Source: Rivularia sp. MS3 (GTDB lineage: Bacteria; Cyanobacteriota; Cyanobacteriia; Cyanobacteriales; Nostocaceae). From it: a stretch of 64,000 nucleotides of DNA. Below, one piece after another: positions 48,437 to 58,994 of this stretch. The position numbers and the translations under genes are program-made. The notes beneath the pieces were generated by a model, which saw nothing but the letters and a program-made list of their open reading frames with translations, ran no database searches and was not told the origin of the DNA. The DNA lies in assembly GCA_019192545.1 (NCBI GenBank), contig JAHCMI010000039.1, forward strand, positions 17,999 through 81,998, in the 5' to 3' direction. Numbering within the stretch: the stretch's first letter is position 1; every line of letters begins with the position of its first letter.

Positions 48437-49270
48437 TTCAAGAACTAATTATTTGCAAGATTACTTTATCTTAAATTATTTAAATAAAGTTTTTTAAACA
48501 GAAGTAATTGCTTTTGGTTATTACCCAAATTTTGAGTTTTATTCATATTTAGTAAGTCAGCACAAATATATTTGTTTATATAAATAAAAGCTCTTCTTTT
48601 AAAATCATTTTTAAAAGTTAACTCTCGTGTTTAATTCAACTACCGCCATCGCATGTGATTGCAATTTAACTCTTGCAATACTAATAATCAGCAATCAATC
48701 AAAAATAAATATCTCAAAATAAGCCAGATATACTTATATAGAATAAATGGAATCAGATATTTTTGACTGCTGCCTGGGAATAGGTTATATTAAATAACGA
48801 TTAAAATTAATGTTTTAGGCATTTTTAAAATAAATCGCTGTTTTTATCGATAAGATGTTTATCCAAATTATTCAAAATGGATTTTTTTTAGTAACTAAAA
48901 TTAGTTGCGCCTTGTCTAATATATTGTTAAACCAAGAATCATGACCAGTAAAACTGTATAAATTGATTCTTTTTAAAGGATTTTTGTTTGTTTGTAGCAT
49001 AAAAAATAACTACAAAATACTATTCAAAGTTTGAAGCCCAGAAAAAGAGGCTATATTTTTTTTGTAAAGAATGAAAAAATCATCCATAAGACCGGATTAT
49101 ACAAAATAAAGATAAAAACCGGGAACTCATAGCAAACTTTGAAATTCTTCATAAATAGAGCCTCTATGTTACCATCTGGATGGTTTCAGGTGGCTACTTT
49201 TTTGGCAATAAAGTATAAAAGCCAACGATTGTAGCGTTTTGAAGTTGGTGGTTGAGGAGAGAAAATTAGA
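48437..49270. other. Intergenic region, very AT-rich
   Basis: About 830 bp with no gene-like frame. Near 48551 the word tagtaagtcagcacaaata resembles one end of a family B element without the rest. A ggttgaggagagaaa stretch just before 49271 may be the ribosome-binding region of the next gene. Confidence 0.55.
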
Positions 49271-50353
49271 GTGCAAGATAGCAGCATGTCAGCGGGAGAA
49301 AAAAATGGATACGTACAGCGTCATCAACCGCGCCCAATTCGTATAGGCGTGATTGGTGTTGGCAACATGGGACAACATCATACCCGTGTACTAAGTTCAA
49401 TGAAAGATGTGGAACTAGTTGGTGTAGCCGATGTTGATGTTGAGCGGGGGTTAGAAATTGCTAGTAATTACAAAATAAAGTTTTTCGAGGATTACTGCGA
49501 GTTATTACCTCATGTAGATGCGGTTTGTATTGCCGTTCCTACTCGCTTACATTATGCCGTCGGTATAAATTGTTTACTAGCAGGAATCCACGTTCTGATT
49601 GAAAAGCCAATCGCTGCCAATATTTCTGAAGCAGAATCTTTAGTCAATGCCGCAGCAGAATCTGGCTGTATCTTACAAGTCGGGCATATAGAGCGGTTTA
49701 AGCCAGCTTTCGCAGAACTGACTAAGGTTCTCAAAAACGAAGAATTGCTGGCGTTAGAAGCTCACAGAATGAGTCCTTATTCAAATCGGGCAAATGATGT
49801 TTCAGTAGTGCTAGATTTGATGATTCACGACATTGACTTATTGTTAGAATTAGCTGCTGCACCAGTAGTTAAATTATCAGCTAGTGGTACTCGTACTCCA
49901 AATTCTACTTACTTAGATTATGTAACCGCTACTTTGGGGTTTGCTAATGGTATTGTTGCTACCTTGACTGCTAGTAAAATCACTCACCGTAAAATACGTA
50001 GAATTGTAGCTCACTGCAAAAATTCCTTCGCTGAGGCAGATTTCCTTAAAAATGAAATTTGGATTCACCGATATCCCATATCTAACTCCACAACAGATTC
50101 TCAACAGTCTTATAGGCAAGATGGTTTAATTGAAAAAGTCTACACTTCTAATGTAGAAGCGCTAAGGGCAGAATTAGAACATTTTGTTAATTGTGTTCGT
50201 GGCGGCAATCAGCCCTCAGTAGGTGGCGAACAAGCTTTAAAGGCTCTGAGATTAGCAAGTTTAATCGAGCAAATGGCTGTATCTGATAAAGTTTGGAACC
50301 CATTAGATAGTCAATCCGAGCCAATTATGCAGTCCTTTAGTTCCACAATATAA
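49271..50353 (+). CDS. Gfo/Idh/MocA family oxidoreductase
   Basis: 360 residues from the GTG at 49271; an ATG 15 bp downstream (MSAGEKNG) is an alternative start. The Rossmann motif is IGVIGVGNMGQHHTRVLSSM (about 25-44) and the family EKP motif is VLIEKPIAANISEAE near 113. The conserved His-containing segment is DLMIHDIDLLLEL. Probably an NAD(P)-dependent sugar dehydrogenase; the similarity to UDP-N-acetylglucosamine 3-dehydrogenase-type enzymes is only general. It stands alone, ends at a clear terminator, and differs from the family member in the polysaccharide cluster by lacking the long N-terminal extension. Confidence 0.9.
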   Translation: MQDSSMSAGEKNGYVQRHQPRPIRIGVIGVGNMGQHHTRVLSSMKDVELVGVADVDVERGLEIASNYKIKFFEDYCELLPHVDAVCIAVPTRLHYAVGINCLLAGIHVLIEKPIAANISEAESLVNAAAESGCILQVGHIERFKPAFAELTKVLKNEELLALEAHRMSPYSNRANDVSVVLDLMIHDIDLLLELAAAPVVKLSASGTRTPNSTYLDYVTATLGFANGIVATLTASKITHRKIRRIVAHCKNSFAEADFLKNEIWIHRYPISNSTTDSQQSYRQDGLIEKVYTSNVEALRAELEHFVNCVRGGNQPSVGGEQALKALRLASLIEQMAVSDKVWNPLDSQSEPIMQSFSSTI

Positions 50354-51383
50354 GTAGCTATAGCTAATTGGTTTTTATCTTCTGTTAGCCTTATAAGGAG
50401 TGGTAATGAAGCTAATTTTATTTACTACTCCTTTTTCTTTCGCTTTTGATATCAAATACTGGCTGTAAGGATTTAAATTAAGATAAATAAGATAAATTTG
50501 ATATTTATTTTTGAATAAATTAAAAAAAATTTCTGTAGTGTATTCGATTGAACTTGATTGTTAACACAGAAATAATGCACTTTTTATGGAGCATACAATC
50601 AGTTTATCTTTAAAGAATCCCGGCACAATTTAAAATATCGTATTGAGGCTGAGTGTATCGTATTCATCTTAAAATTTTAATTACTGGGAGCTATATATAG
50701 TAACAAAAGGAACAAAAATCTGACCGTAAAATCCCCTTTAGGCTAATCGCTTTATGATAAGAACAGTCATATATCACCTATCAAGTCCCCTGCTGAGTCA
50801 ATACTAAAACCAGTCATAAAGACGGAAAAACAGTAGATTGTTAGTCTAAGTAAATATTGATATGTCGCTTACGGATAATTTATGTAATTTAAAATGCATA
50901 AATTACCCAGCCCTATCCTTAAAATAACCTACATGCTTTACACATATATAGTGGCGGTACATGGGTAGGTTTGCTAACATACTCAGAAAAAGCGCTTTCA
51001 GTAGTCAGTTATAGAGTAGTTTGTTCAGTCGCTTGCCACTCGTCTAAGCAATTCTACAAAGATAATATGGCTATGTCGCTTATCATTAAAGCGATAAAGC
51101 AAAAGTCTTATTTAGGTAGGAGAAGACAAGTAATTGTCTTCACTAACGTTTAAGTAAACTTACTGCCCTCTGAAACGGGCTTCAAATAACTTTGTTATCG
51201 TTTGTAATTTGTGAAATCATCCAGAAACAGCAAACAGTCGCACTAGCTCTAATTGAGGTACCTAAGTAATTGTTGCTAGAGTCTTAATTAGAGTTGACTC
51301 GCAACTGTAAACGGATGATAAATAAATGCAAGTAAGATTAGCATGGTAACTTGTTTAGAGCTAAGTAGAAACTAGGAATTTCC
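50354..51383. other. 1-kb leader region of the ParM-like gene
   Basis: No credible gene; a 60-codon frame at 50971 lacks support. It contains the terminator of the preceding gene (50395-50440), a 20-bp palindrome gaagacaa-gtaa-ttgtcttc (51122-51141), and paired words ctctaatt (51247-51254) and aattagag (51286-51293) within two related ctag-x-ctaatt blocks. It is a candidate location for a centromere-like or operator site. Confidence 0.5.
50395..50440 (+). terminator. Terminator of the oxidoreductase gene
   Basis: aaggagtggtaa (50395-50406) pairs with ttactactcctt (50422-50433, one G-U pair), followed by tttcttt. It lies 41 bp past the stop. Confidence 0.7.
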
Positions 51384-52535
51384 ATGACAGACCAACCTTC
51401 CGCTGCTACCCCAATGAATGCCGCTGCTATACCGATGAATAGAGTCACGGCATCTACTCCGATTAATACAACTCCCAAGCTCACCAATACCGGTGGTGGT
51501 GGGAGCAAGAATATTCTTAGCGTAGACCTAGGTAGAACTTCTACTAAAACCACTGTGAGCCGCGAGCCTGGTAGTGTGGTTTTCGTATCTTCCAATGTTA
51601 AGCAAATGACAATGGAGCAAGTACGAGGAGGAGTTTTTGAAGCTCGTGCAACAGATCCTTTGATGGACTTGTGGCTTGAATATCAAGGTAATGGCTATGC
51701 TGTTGGTCAATTAGCAGCAGACTTTGGAGCCGACTTGGGAGTAGGGCAATCTAAAGTTGAAGCTGCGCTAATTAAAGTATTGGCTTCTGCGGGATACTTC
51801 AAACTCAAAGACGACATTTCAGTAATTTTGGGTCTTCCCTACCTTTCTCAAGAACAGTTTGAAAAAGAAAAAGCACAACTTATATCCCAGGTTACCGGGC
51901 CTCACGTAATGAACTTTCGTGGCGAACCTGTTACAGTTAACGTGACTAAGGTTTGGGTTATGCCAGAAGGTTACGGTAGCTTACTATGGTGCGAATCTCA
52001 ACCTAAGAAAGCACCAGGGGCACCTGACTTTACCAAAGTTTCTGCGGCGATTGTGGATATCGGGCACCAAACTACAGATTGCTTAATGGTAGACAATTTC
52101 CGTTTTGCAAGAGGTGCTTCTAAAAGTGAAGACTTTGGGATGAGTAAGTTTTACGAACTAGTAGCGGCCGAAATCGAAGGTGCTGATAGTCAATCTTTGT
52201 CTTTGATTGCAGCGGTAAACAAGCCAAAAGGCGAACGCTTCTATCGTCCTAGAGGTTCGAGTAAGCCCACTAATCTAGATGATTTTCTACCTAATTTGAT
52301 AGAAATGTTTTCGCGTGAAATTTGCACTCGTGTTTTAGCATGGTTGCCAGAACGTGTTACCGATGTAATTCTCACCGGTGGTGGTGGTGAGTTTTTCTGG
52401 GAAGACGTTCAGCGCTTGCTTAAAGAAGCAAAAATTAACGCTCATTTAGCTGCACCTTCCCGACAAGCTAACGCCTTAGGGCAGTATATTTATGGAGAGG
52501 CACAATTATCTGCCAGTCGCTCTTCTAGGTCTTAA
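51384..52535 (+). CDS. ParM/StbA-like actin-fold ATPase
   Basis: 383 residues. After a ~40-residue Thr/Pro-rich N-terminal tail, the actin-fold motifs follow: phosphate 1 ILSVDLGRTSTKTTVS (about 47-62), phosphate 2 AAIVDIGHQTTDCLMV (about 226-241) and adenosine motif VTDVILTGGGGEFFWEDVQ (about 324-342). This is the ParM/StbA group that forms filaments and segregates DNA in type II partition systems. The next gene starts 5 bp after the stop and has the features of a ParR-like adaptor. In this housekeeping context it is probably chromosomal; a role in segregation or another cytoskeletal task is inference. Confidence 0.88.
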   Translation: MTDQPSAATPMNAAAIPMNRVTASTPINTTPKLTNTGGGGSKNILSVDLGRTSTKTTVSREPGSVVFVSSNVKQMTMEQVRGGVFEARATDPLMDLWLEYQGNGYAVGQLAADFGADLGVGQSKVEAALIKVLASAGYFKLKDDISVILGLPYLSQEQFEKEKAQLISQVTGPHVMNFRGEPVTVNVTKVWVMPEGYGSLLWCESQPKKAPGAPDFTKVSAAIVDIGHQTTDCLMVDNFRFARGASKSEDFGMSKFYELVAAEIEGADSQSLSLIAAVNKPKGERFYRPRGSSKPTNLDDFLPNLIEMFSREICTRVLAWLPERVTDVILTGGGGEFFWEDVQRLLKEAKINAHLAAPSRQANALGQYIYGEAQLSASRSSRS

Positions 52536-52540
52536 AACTA

Positions 52541-53062
52541 ATGTTCCAATGGTCAAAAAAAGTAGTTAAATCGGTTACGTTCAATCCAGGGGTAGCGGAT
52601 GAAAGCTTGTTAGATGTAGTTGAAAGGCACTTAGAAAAAGAGCCTGATAAGACTTTCAGCGACCTCTGTAAAGAAGCTTTATGGCAAGCTTTATGCGTAC
52701 CTGAATCTGTACGACCAGATCCGCAACCAACAGCAACACCAATACCGAAACCAAAACCACCGTCTGATGTGGGAGAATATATTGCTGACCTGGAAAGAAA
52801 AATAGCTGACCTTGAGGAACGTTTCTTTACTAGGGAATCAAATCGGTTGGCAACGATGGAACAACACTTGACACAGCTTAGTCAGCAAGTGGCTCAGTTG
52901 GCGATGATGGTCAATCAGGGTTCAGTCGTTCAGCCTTTAAGTCAATCGGCAGCACCAGAAGTATTAAGTAATACTTCTGTGTCCGCTTATGAAATCAATA
53001 CTCCTCATGAGGAGGAAGACCCCTTAATTAGCCGCTTGAGTGAATTAGTGGATGATTTTTAA
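52541..53062 (+). CDS. Candidate ParR-like DNA-binding adaptor of the ParM-like protein
   Basis: 173 residues, starting 5 bp after the actin-like gene. Residues 10-52 (KSVTFNPGVADESLLDVVER then FSDLCKEALWQAL) fit a ribbon-helix-helix fold: one strand, then two helices. A Pro-rich linker (PQPTATPIPKPKPPSD, about 61-76) leads to a coiled coil (YIADLERKIADLEERFF and onward, about 79-118). The acidic C-terminal tail ends DPLISRLSELVDDF, like the filament-contacting tails of ParR proteins. The assignment rests on order, size and fold pattern, not on sequence identity. Confidence 0.65.
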   Translation: MFQWSKKVVKSVTFNPGVADESLLDVVERHLEKEPDKTFSDLCKEALWQALCVPESVRPDPQPTATPIPKPKPPSDVGEYIADLERKIADLEERFFTRESNRLATMEQHLTQLSQQVAQLAMMVNQGSVVQPLSQSAAPEVLSNTSVSAYEINTPHEEEDPLISRLSELVDDF

Positions 53063-53917
53063 GGGCAAACAGGGTGCCTTAGTTTTGTGTTGCTGTCAAA
53101 CATCCCGATTGCGGTTGGTTGCTCTGCATTAGTTTATTTATGCAATAAGCAATACCTGATGTTGATGTTTGACAGCTATACTTTTATATTTTTTCCTAAT
53201 TGTCAGGAGTCGAACAAGATTCAACTGATGCTGAAGGCAACCGCCTAGGTAAATAAGCAATCAAAAACTTGGATTGATTGCGGTTTTTACTATGATTCGC
53301 TATTTTATTGATTCAGTTTTTTAAGACTTACTTCTTTGCAAATAACAATGATAGAAAATCGTCTTTGAAATCATCAATTTTCAAATTTTGTACTCTTATC
53401 GCTATTTAATTGCTATTGAATAATGCTTTTAAGTTCTGATTAAGGTTTGAATTTTTTACTGTCTTACGGTGTAATAATTGCCTTGGGACTTAAATATTCA
53501 TTGCAATTGGGGTCTTCTTCCCTCTTACTTCAACATCCGTTTTAATAAGATTTATAACGTTACAGCTAACATTAGATTGTCAGGAAAAATTTTTAATGGC
53601 TGCTCGCTAGACCTAATTATTGTACTTAGAAAATATCCTCATTCTGAATGCATTAATAGACATCTATAAAAATGAATGCATATCGATAGTCGTATTCATT
53701 GTTCGCTATCGGCGGGGCATTGTGAATGTGCGGCAATTTTCCCCAAGTTTAATTTTATCTAGAATTTAAATCATGATATTACCATATTTAGTATTTGTGA
53801 TGGCTATAATCTCAAAATCTTCACTTAGGTTTCACAATTTTACGTAAAACTTTTTTTACCTTTATATGAAGTAAATGCTAGAATCCATCGAGTAGAATTT
53901 AAATATAGGATAATCAA
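53063..53917. other. Intergenic region with one long hairpin
   Basis: 855 bp, AT-rich. Apart from the inverted repeat at 53092-53176, which may terminate the ParM/ParR-like operon, no gene or known RNA was recognised. A 63-codon frame at 53478 is unsupported. Confidence 0.5.
53092..53176 (+). terminator. Long hairpin after the ParM/ParR-like pair
   Basis: GCTGTCAAACATC (53092-53104) and GATGTTTGACAGC (53164-53176) are perfect 13-bp inverted repeats, with an inner pair tgcattag/gcaataagc region. It lies 30 bp past the stop. The 59-bp interior is unusually long for a simple terminator, so it may also be a palindromic element. Confidence 0.5.
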
Positions 53918-55354
53918 ATGCCAGTTGCCAATAAATCCATTAAGTTTGGTACCGACGGATGGCGCGGCGTTATTGGCTTGGAGTTCACTTTTGAACGTTT
54001 AGCCTTGGTTGCGCCAGTAGCCGCGCAAGTATTATTAAATACATACGGTGAGATTGTAGGTAATCGTACCATTATTGTTGGTCACGATCGCCGATTTATG
54101 GCAGAAGATTTTGCTCGATTTGTCGCCGACATTGTCAGGGATGCGGGTTTTGATGTTGTATTGACTGAAGCTTTTGCACCAACTCCTGCTTTTAGCTGGG
54201 CAGCAAAGGCTCAGAATGCTTTGGGAGCATTGGTAATTACAGCTTCTCATAATCCAGGAAAATATTTAGGATTAAAGGTAAAAAGTTGCTTTGGTGGTTC
54301 CGTACCTCCGGAAGTTACAAAGGAAATTGAAAGTTTGCTGACACAAGAGGTGTCTTTCAATAGAGAAAAAGGTAAAATCGAAACTTTCGATCCTTGGCAG
54401 AGCTATACCCAGGGGTTAGAAGGTAAAGTCAATATTGACAAAATTCGAGATGCCATTAGTTCGGGTAAGCTGACTTTATTTACCGATGCAATGCATGGTG
54501 CATCCGCAGGTGGATTAGGAATGCTTTTAGGAGATAAAGTTCAAGAAATTAATAGTAATAGGGACCCATTATTTGAAGGTGGTGCCCCCGAACCTTTACC
54601 GAAGTATATTTCTAAGTTTATAAATGTAATCAAAAATCACCGTAAAGCTAATCCTGAAGGTTTATCTGTAGGATTAGTTTTTGATGGAGACTGTGACAGA
54701 ATTGCTGCTGTGGATGGGCAAGGAAACTTTCTCAGTTCGCAAATTTTGATTCCGATACTTATCGATCATTTAACTTTGCGACGTGGATTTACTGGTGAAA
54801 TTGTTAAAACTGTCAGCGGTTCCGATTTAATTCCTTTGGTTGCGAAACTGCATAATTTATCGCTACATGAAACCCCTGTAGGTTACAAGTATATCGCCGA
54901 CCGGATGTTGGATGCACCTGTTTTATTAGGTGGTGAAGAGTCTGGTGGAATCGGTTATGGAAGCCATATTCCCGAACGAGATGCATTGCTTTCGGCATTA
55001 TATGTTTTAGAAGCAATTGTAGAGTCAGGAATGGATTTAGGTGACTATTACAGTCATTTACAAAAACAAGTTAATTTTAATTCAGCATACGACCGTATCG
55101 ATTTACCTCTTTCTGGTATGGAAGTACGAGAAAGACTTTTGCAACAGTTGCAAAAAGAGCCGTTAAAGGAAATAGCAGGAAAGCAAGTAGTTGATTGTAA
55201 AACAATTGATGGTTATAAGTTCCGTCTTGATGACAACAGTTGGTTAATGATTCGCTTTAGCGGAACCGAACCAGTTTTACGCTTGTACTGCGAGGCATCT
55301 AACCTTGATGAAGTGCATAAAACCTTAGCTTGGGCGAAAAATTGGGCAGAGTAA
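53918..55354 (+). CDS. Phosphoglucomutase/phosphomannomutase family protein
   Basis: 478 residues. The catalytic serine motif is TASHNPGKYLGLKVK (about 107-121), the metal loop is VFDGDCDRIA (about 251-260), the sugar-binding loop is GGEESGGIGYG (about 337-347) and the phosphate-binding loop is RFSGTEPVLRLY (about 448-459). It moves phosphate between C1 and C6 of a hexose. The cyanobacterial branch with KVKSCFGGSVPPEVTKEIE is distinct from the main Pgm; substrate preference (glucose, mannose or glucosamine) is not decidable here. It could supply sugar phosphates for the polysaccharide pathway. Confidence 0.92.
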   Translation: MPVANKSIKFGTDGWRGVIGLEFTFERLALVAPVAAQVLLNTYGEIVGNRTIIVGHDRRFMAEDFARFVADIVRDAGFDVVLTEAFAPTPAFSWAAKAQNALGALVITASHNPGKYLGLKVKSCFGGSVPPEVTKEIESLLTQEVSFNREKGKIETFDPWQSYTQGLEGKVNIDKIRDAISSGKLTLFTDAMHGASAGGLGMLLGDKVQEINSNRDPLFEGGAPEPLPKYISKFINVIKNHRKANPEGLSVGLVFDGDCDRIAAVDGQGNFLSSQILIPILIDHLTLRRGFTGEIVKTVSGSDLIPLVAKLHNLSLHETPVGYKYIADRMLDAPVLLGGEESGGIGYGSHIPERDALLSALYVLEAIVESGMDLGDYYSHLQKQVNFNSAYDRIDLPLSGMEVRERLLQQLQKEPLKEIAGKQVVDCKTIDGYKFRLDDNSWLMIRFSGTEPVLRLYCEASNLDEVHKTLAWAKNWAE

Positions 55355-55506
55355 TTGGACACTTTGGAATGAATTGATGGTGTGAGGGAAAATAAGGAGT
55401 TAGGAGTTCAAACTTAAGAGTTAAGAATTATGAATTTTTAATTCTTAATTTGCAATCCCCCATGCCCCATGCTCAAATGCTAACCTTTAATTTTTAATCT
55501 CTAACC

Positions 55507-56079
55507 ATGCAATTAGTCGTAGCCACTTCAAACTCCGGTAAATTGAAAGAATTGCAAAAATATCTTGCGGATTTAAATTGGGATTTAGTTCTCAAACCTC
55601 AAGAATTAGAAGTTGAGGAAACTGGCGATACTTTTGAGGAGAATGCTCGTTTAAAAGCTCGCGAAGTGGCAATTGCGACTAACAGTTGGGCAATAGCAGA
55701 TGATTCTGGCCTACAGGTAGATGCATTAAATGGCGCACCTGGAGTGTATTCTGCGCGCTACGGTGCAAACGATTCCGAACGTATTGCCAGGTTATTAAAA
55801 GAATTAGGAAACCAAACCAATCGAGGCGCACAATTTGCTTGCGCGATCGCCGTCGCTCGTCCTGATGGCACAATTGCTTTAGAATCTAAAGGTGTATGTC
55901 CGGGCGAAATTCTTAATGAAACCAGGGGTGATGGTGGTTTTGGCTACGATCCAATTTTTTACGTTCCGCGTTTGCAGCTAACCTTCGCTCAAATGAGTTC
56001 AGAAATAAAGCGCTCGGTTAGTCATCGAGGTAAAGCTCTCGAAAGCTTAATTCCCCAGATTAAAAAATTAACAGTATGA
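55507..56079 (+). CDS. rdgB: XTP/dITP diphosphatase (non-canonical purine NTP pyrophosphatase)
   Basis: 190 residues with the full family pattern: VVATSNSGKLKELQKYL at the N-terminus, ADDSGLQVDALNGAPGVYSA (about 65-84), DGGFGYDPIFY (about 145-155) and SHRGKALESL near the end. It hydrolyses dITP, ITP and XTP to monophosphates, keeping modified purines out of DNA. Cytosolic; standard length. It follows the phosphohexomutase by ~150 bp on the same strand. Confidence 0.96.
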   Translation: MQLVVATSNSGKLKELQKYLADLNWDLVLKPQELEVEETGDTFEENARLKAREVAIATNSWAIADDSGLQVDALNGAPGVYSARYGANDSERIARLLKELGNQTNRGAQFACAIAVARPDGTIALESKGVCPGEILNETRGDGGFGYDPIFYVPRLQLTFAQMSSEIKRSVSHRGKALESLIPQIKKLTV

Positions 56080-56138
56080 AAAAATGAAGCGCAAGGAATT
56101 TATTGTTTATTCCCAACGCTTCGTACTTCATAGCTTGG

Positions 56139-57158
<1,020 letters not shown>

Positions 57159-57773
57159 TTACTGCGAACTAGTATGATTTTCCAACAGAGGGCGTACAAC
57201 TAAATAACCTGCTCCGAAACCCATAACAATAATAAAAACAATTGCAAAAATCAGCCACCAACCGCTGACTTGTGACATTTCTGATTCATCATCATAATAA
57301 TAGCTTACCTGTTCTTCCTCTATAAAAACTGGTTCTGGTAGAGGTTCAACAAATTCAGTGACATCAGGGGCAACCTGTGAAGTTCGCGAGCGTTTTACTT
57401 GTTTTTGAGGTGCTTCGTGATGTCTATAATGTCTGTTTTGTGGTGCGTATTGTTTCTTTCTTGTTTTAGTTGATGTTTGGTGAAAAGTCTCTGTAGGCGC
57501 ATTAGTGTAAACAGCCTCAGTTGAAGAACTTGAAGAATTTACCGCATTTTGTAAATGCAACACAGCATTCACAGTTTTAGCAATTTCTTGACGAAGTACA
57601 TGATTTTCCTGGGCTAAATATTCGTTTTGCTGATTCAGCTGATGTATGGCAGCTTGTGCCATTTGCAACTCTGCTGCTAGTTCGCGGTAGACACTCAGCG
57701 GTACGGAAGCAGAGTAAGGCCGCTCTAGCGATTCTGGCGATTGGTTGTAGGCAGAGTCTGTAATTGTTCGCAT
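57159..57773 (-). CDS. Tail-anchored coiled-coil protein, hypothetical
   Basis: 204 residues. A coiled coil spans about 28-75 (LSVYRELAAELQMAQAAIHQ, LNQQNEYLAQENHVLRQEIA). A polar, Lys/His/Gln-rich middle follows. One C-terminal membrane helix lies at about 176-195 (WWLIFAIVFIIVMGFGAGYL). There is no signal peptide, so a tail-anchored cytosolic-side topology is likely. No enzyme motif. Similar coiled-coil plus helix proteins occur in filamentous cyanobacteria; function unknown. Confidence 0.75.
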   Translation of the reverse strand: MRTITDSAYNQSPESLERPYSASVPLSVYRELAAELQMAQAAIHQLNQQNEYLAQENHVLRQEIAKTVNAVLHLQNAVNSSSSSTEAVYTNAPTETFHQTSTKTRKKQYAPQNRHYRHHEAPQKQVKRSRTSQVAPDVTEFVEPLPEPVFIEEEQVSYYYDDESEMSQVSGWWLIFAIVFIIVMGFGAGYLVVRPLLENHTSSQ

Positions 57774-58020
57774 AGGTATAAGGTATCAAAAAATAATGCC
57801 GTAATGTTTTACTACAAACATAATCTGCAAGCATGAGAAAATTTTAAATATACATGAAAATCATACAAGAAAGCCTTGCAAACAAAAAATATGTTTACTG
57901 AGTTTTACAACGAAAGCATACCAGTAAACTTATCATTTAAAATCAAATTGTCCAGGCAATATGGTGACAAATAGAACGTGATAGCTAACTATACGAAATA
58001 TATTTTTAAAGTCATATAGT

Positions 58021-58842
58021 TTATTCTCTTAATAAAGGAAAAAAGTGCCCTACAGGTCCCTGCCCTTTGCCGATATCTAAAGAATGATTCAATGCATAAG
58101 AAACATATTCTTTTGCTTGACGTGCTGCTTTAAATAAACTAAAACCTCGTGCTAAATTAGCGGCGATCGCAGCGGATAATGTGCAACCTGTTCCATGAGT
58201 ATTTTTGGTAGCTACTAATTGTATAAGCAAAGTTTCGAGGTTTTTGCCATCAAACCAAATATCGATTCCCCGCAAACTTCCCTGCATTCCACCACCTTTA
58301 ACCAAAACAGCTTTAACCTTTAACTTTTCGTAAATGGTTTGGGCTGCTGCTTTCATATCGTCAAGGGTTTTAATTTCTAAGCCACTAAGAATTTGTGCTT
58401 CATATCGGTTAGGTGTCAAAACAGTAGCTAAAGGAATGAGAGAATCGCGAAGGGTTTTCACGGCTGCGTCATCAATTAATTGCGCTCCCGTGCGCGATAC
58501 CATTACCGGATCTACCACTAAGTTGGGAATTTGCAAAGTTTCTATTTGTTTGACAACAGTAGCAATGATTTCTTGATTGAGCAACATTCCAGTTTTAGCT
58601 GACTGAACTCCGATATCTTCACATACTGCCCGAATTTGTTGCTCAACTGCTTCTTTTGGCATTGCATCAACTCTTGTTACGCCTAAAGTATTTTGTGCGG
58701 TAACACAAGTAATGGCGCTAGCTCCGTGGACGCAATGAAAAGCAAAGGTACGCAAATCAGCTTGAATCCCCGCACCACCACCGCTATCGGAACCAGCAAT
58801 AGTTAAAGCAACGGGCACCTTAGATGTTGAAGTGGTGTTCAT
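58021..58842 (-). CDS. thiD: HMP kinase / HMP-phosphate kinase
   Basis: 273 residues, ribokinase-like fold. ALTIAGSDSGGGAGIQADLR at the start binds the pyrimidine and AILSGLEIK-type segments follow; the anion hole/catalytic base motif is KNTHGTGCTLSAAIAANLAR (about 221-240). It phosphorylates hydroxymethylpyrimidine twice to give HMP-PP. It uses the product of ThiC, encoded 14 kb away at 42516-43898 with a TPP riboswitch. No TPP riboswitch was seen before thiD. Confidence 0.97.
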   Translation of the reverse strand: MNTTSTSKVPVALTIAGSDSGGGAGIQADLRTFAFHCVHGASAITCVTAQNTLGVTRVDAMPKEAVEQQIRAVCEDIGVQSAKTGMLLNQEIIATVVKQIETLQIPNLVVDPVMVSRTGAQLIDDAAVKTLRDSLIPLATVLTPNRYEAQILSGLEIKTLDDMKAAAQTIYEKLKVKAVLVKGGGMQGSLRGIDIWFDGKNLETLLIQLVATKNTHGTGCTLSAAIAANLARGFSLFKAARQAKEYVSYALNHSLDIGKGQGPVGHFFPLLRE

Positions 58843-58994
58843 TTATCTATTTTTAAATACGCATGATAAACTATGACATTAAAATACATGATTGAAGGCA
58901 TTTTAATCTTGTTCAACGTGTAACAATTTCAAATTGTATCTTCTATCAGAATGTTCAATTTGCCGATAAAAGATGGTTAAGTTTTTTTACTTAT

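Noticed and set aside
48437..48560. preQ1 riboswitch upstream of queC
   Set aside because: No matching pseudoknot-type motif (short G-C hairpin with A-rich tail) could be found on the queC strand.
50971..51153. 60-codon ORF on + strand in the ParM leader
   Set aside because: No good start signal; the end overlaps the 51122-51141 palindrome; no protein features.
53478..53669. 63-codon ORF on + strand
   Set aside because: AT-rich frame without start signal or domain; likely chance.
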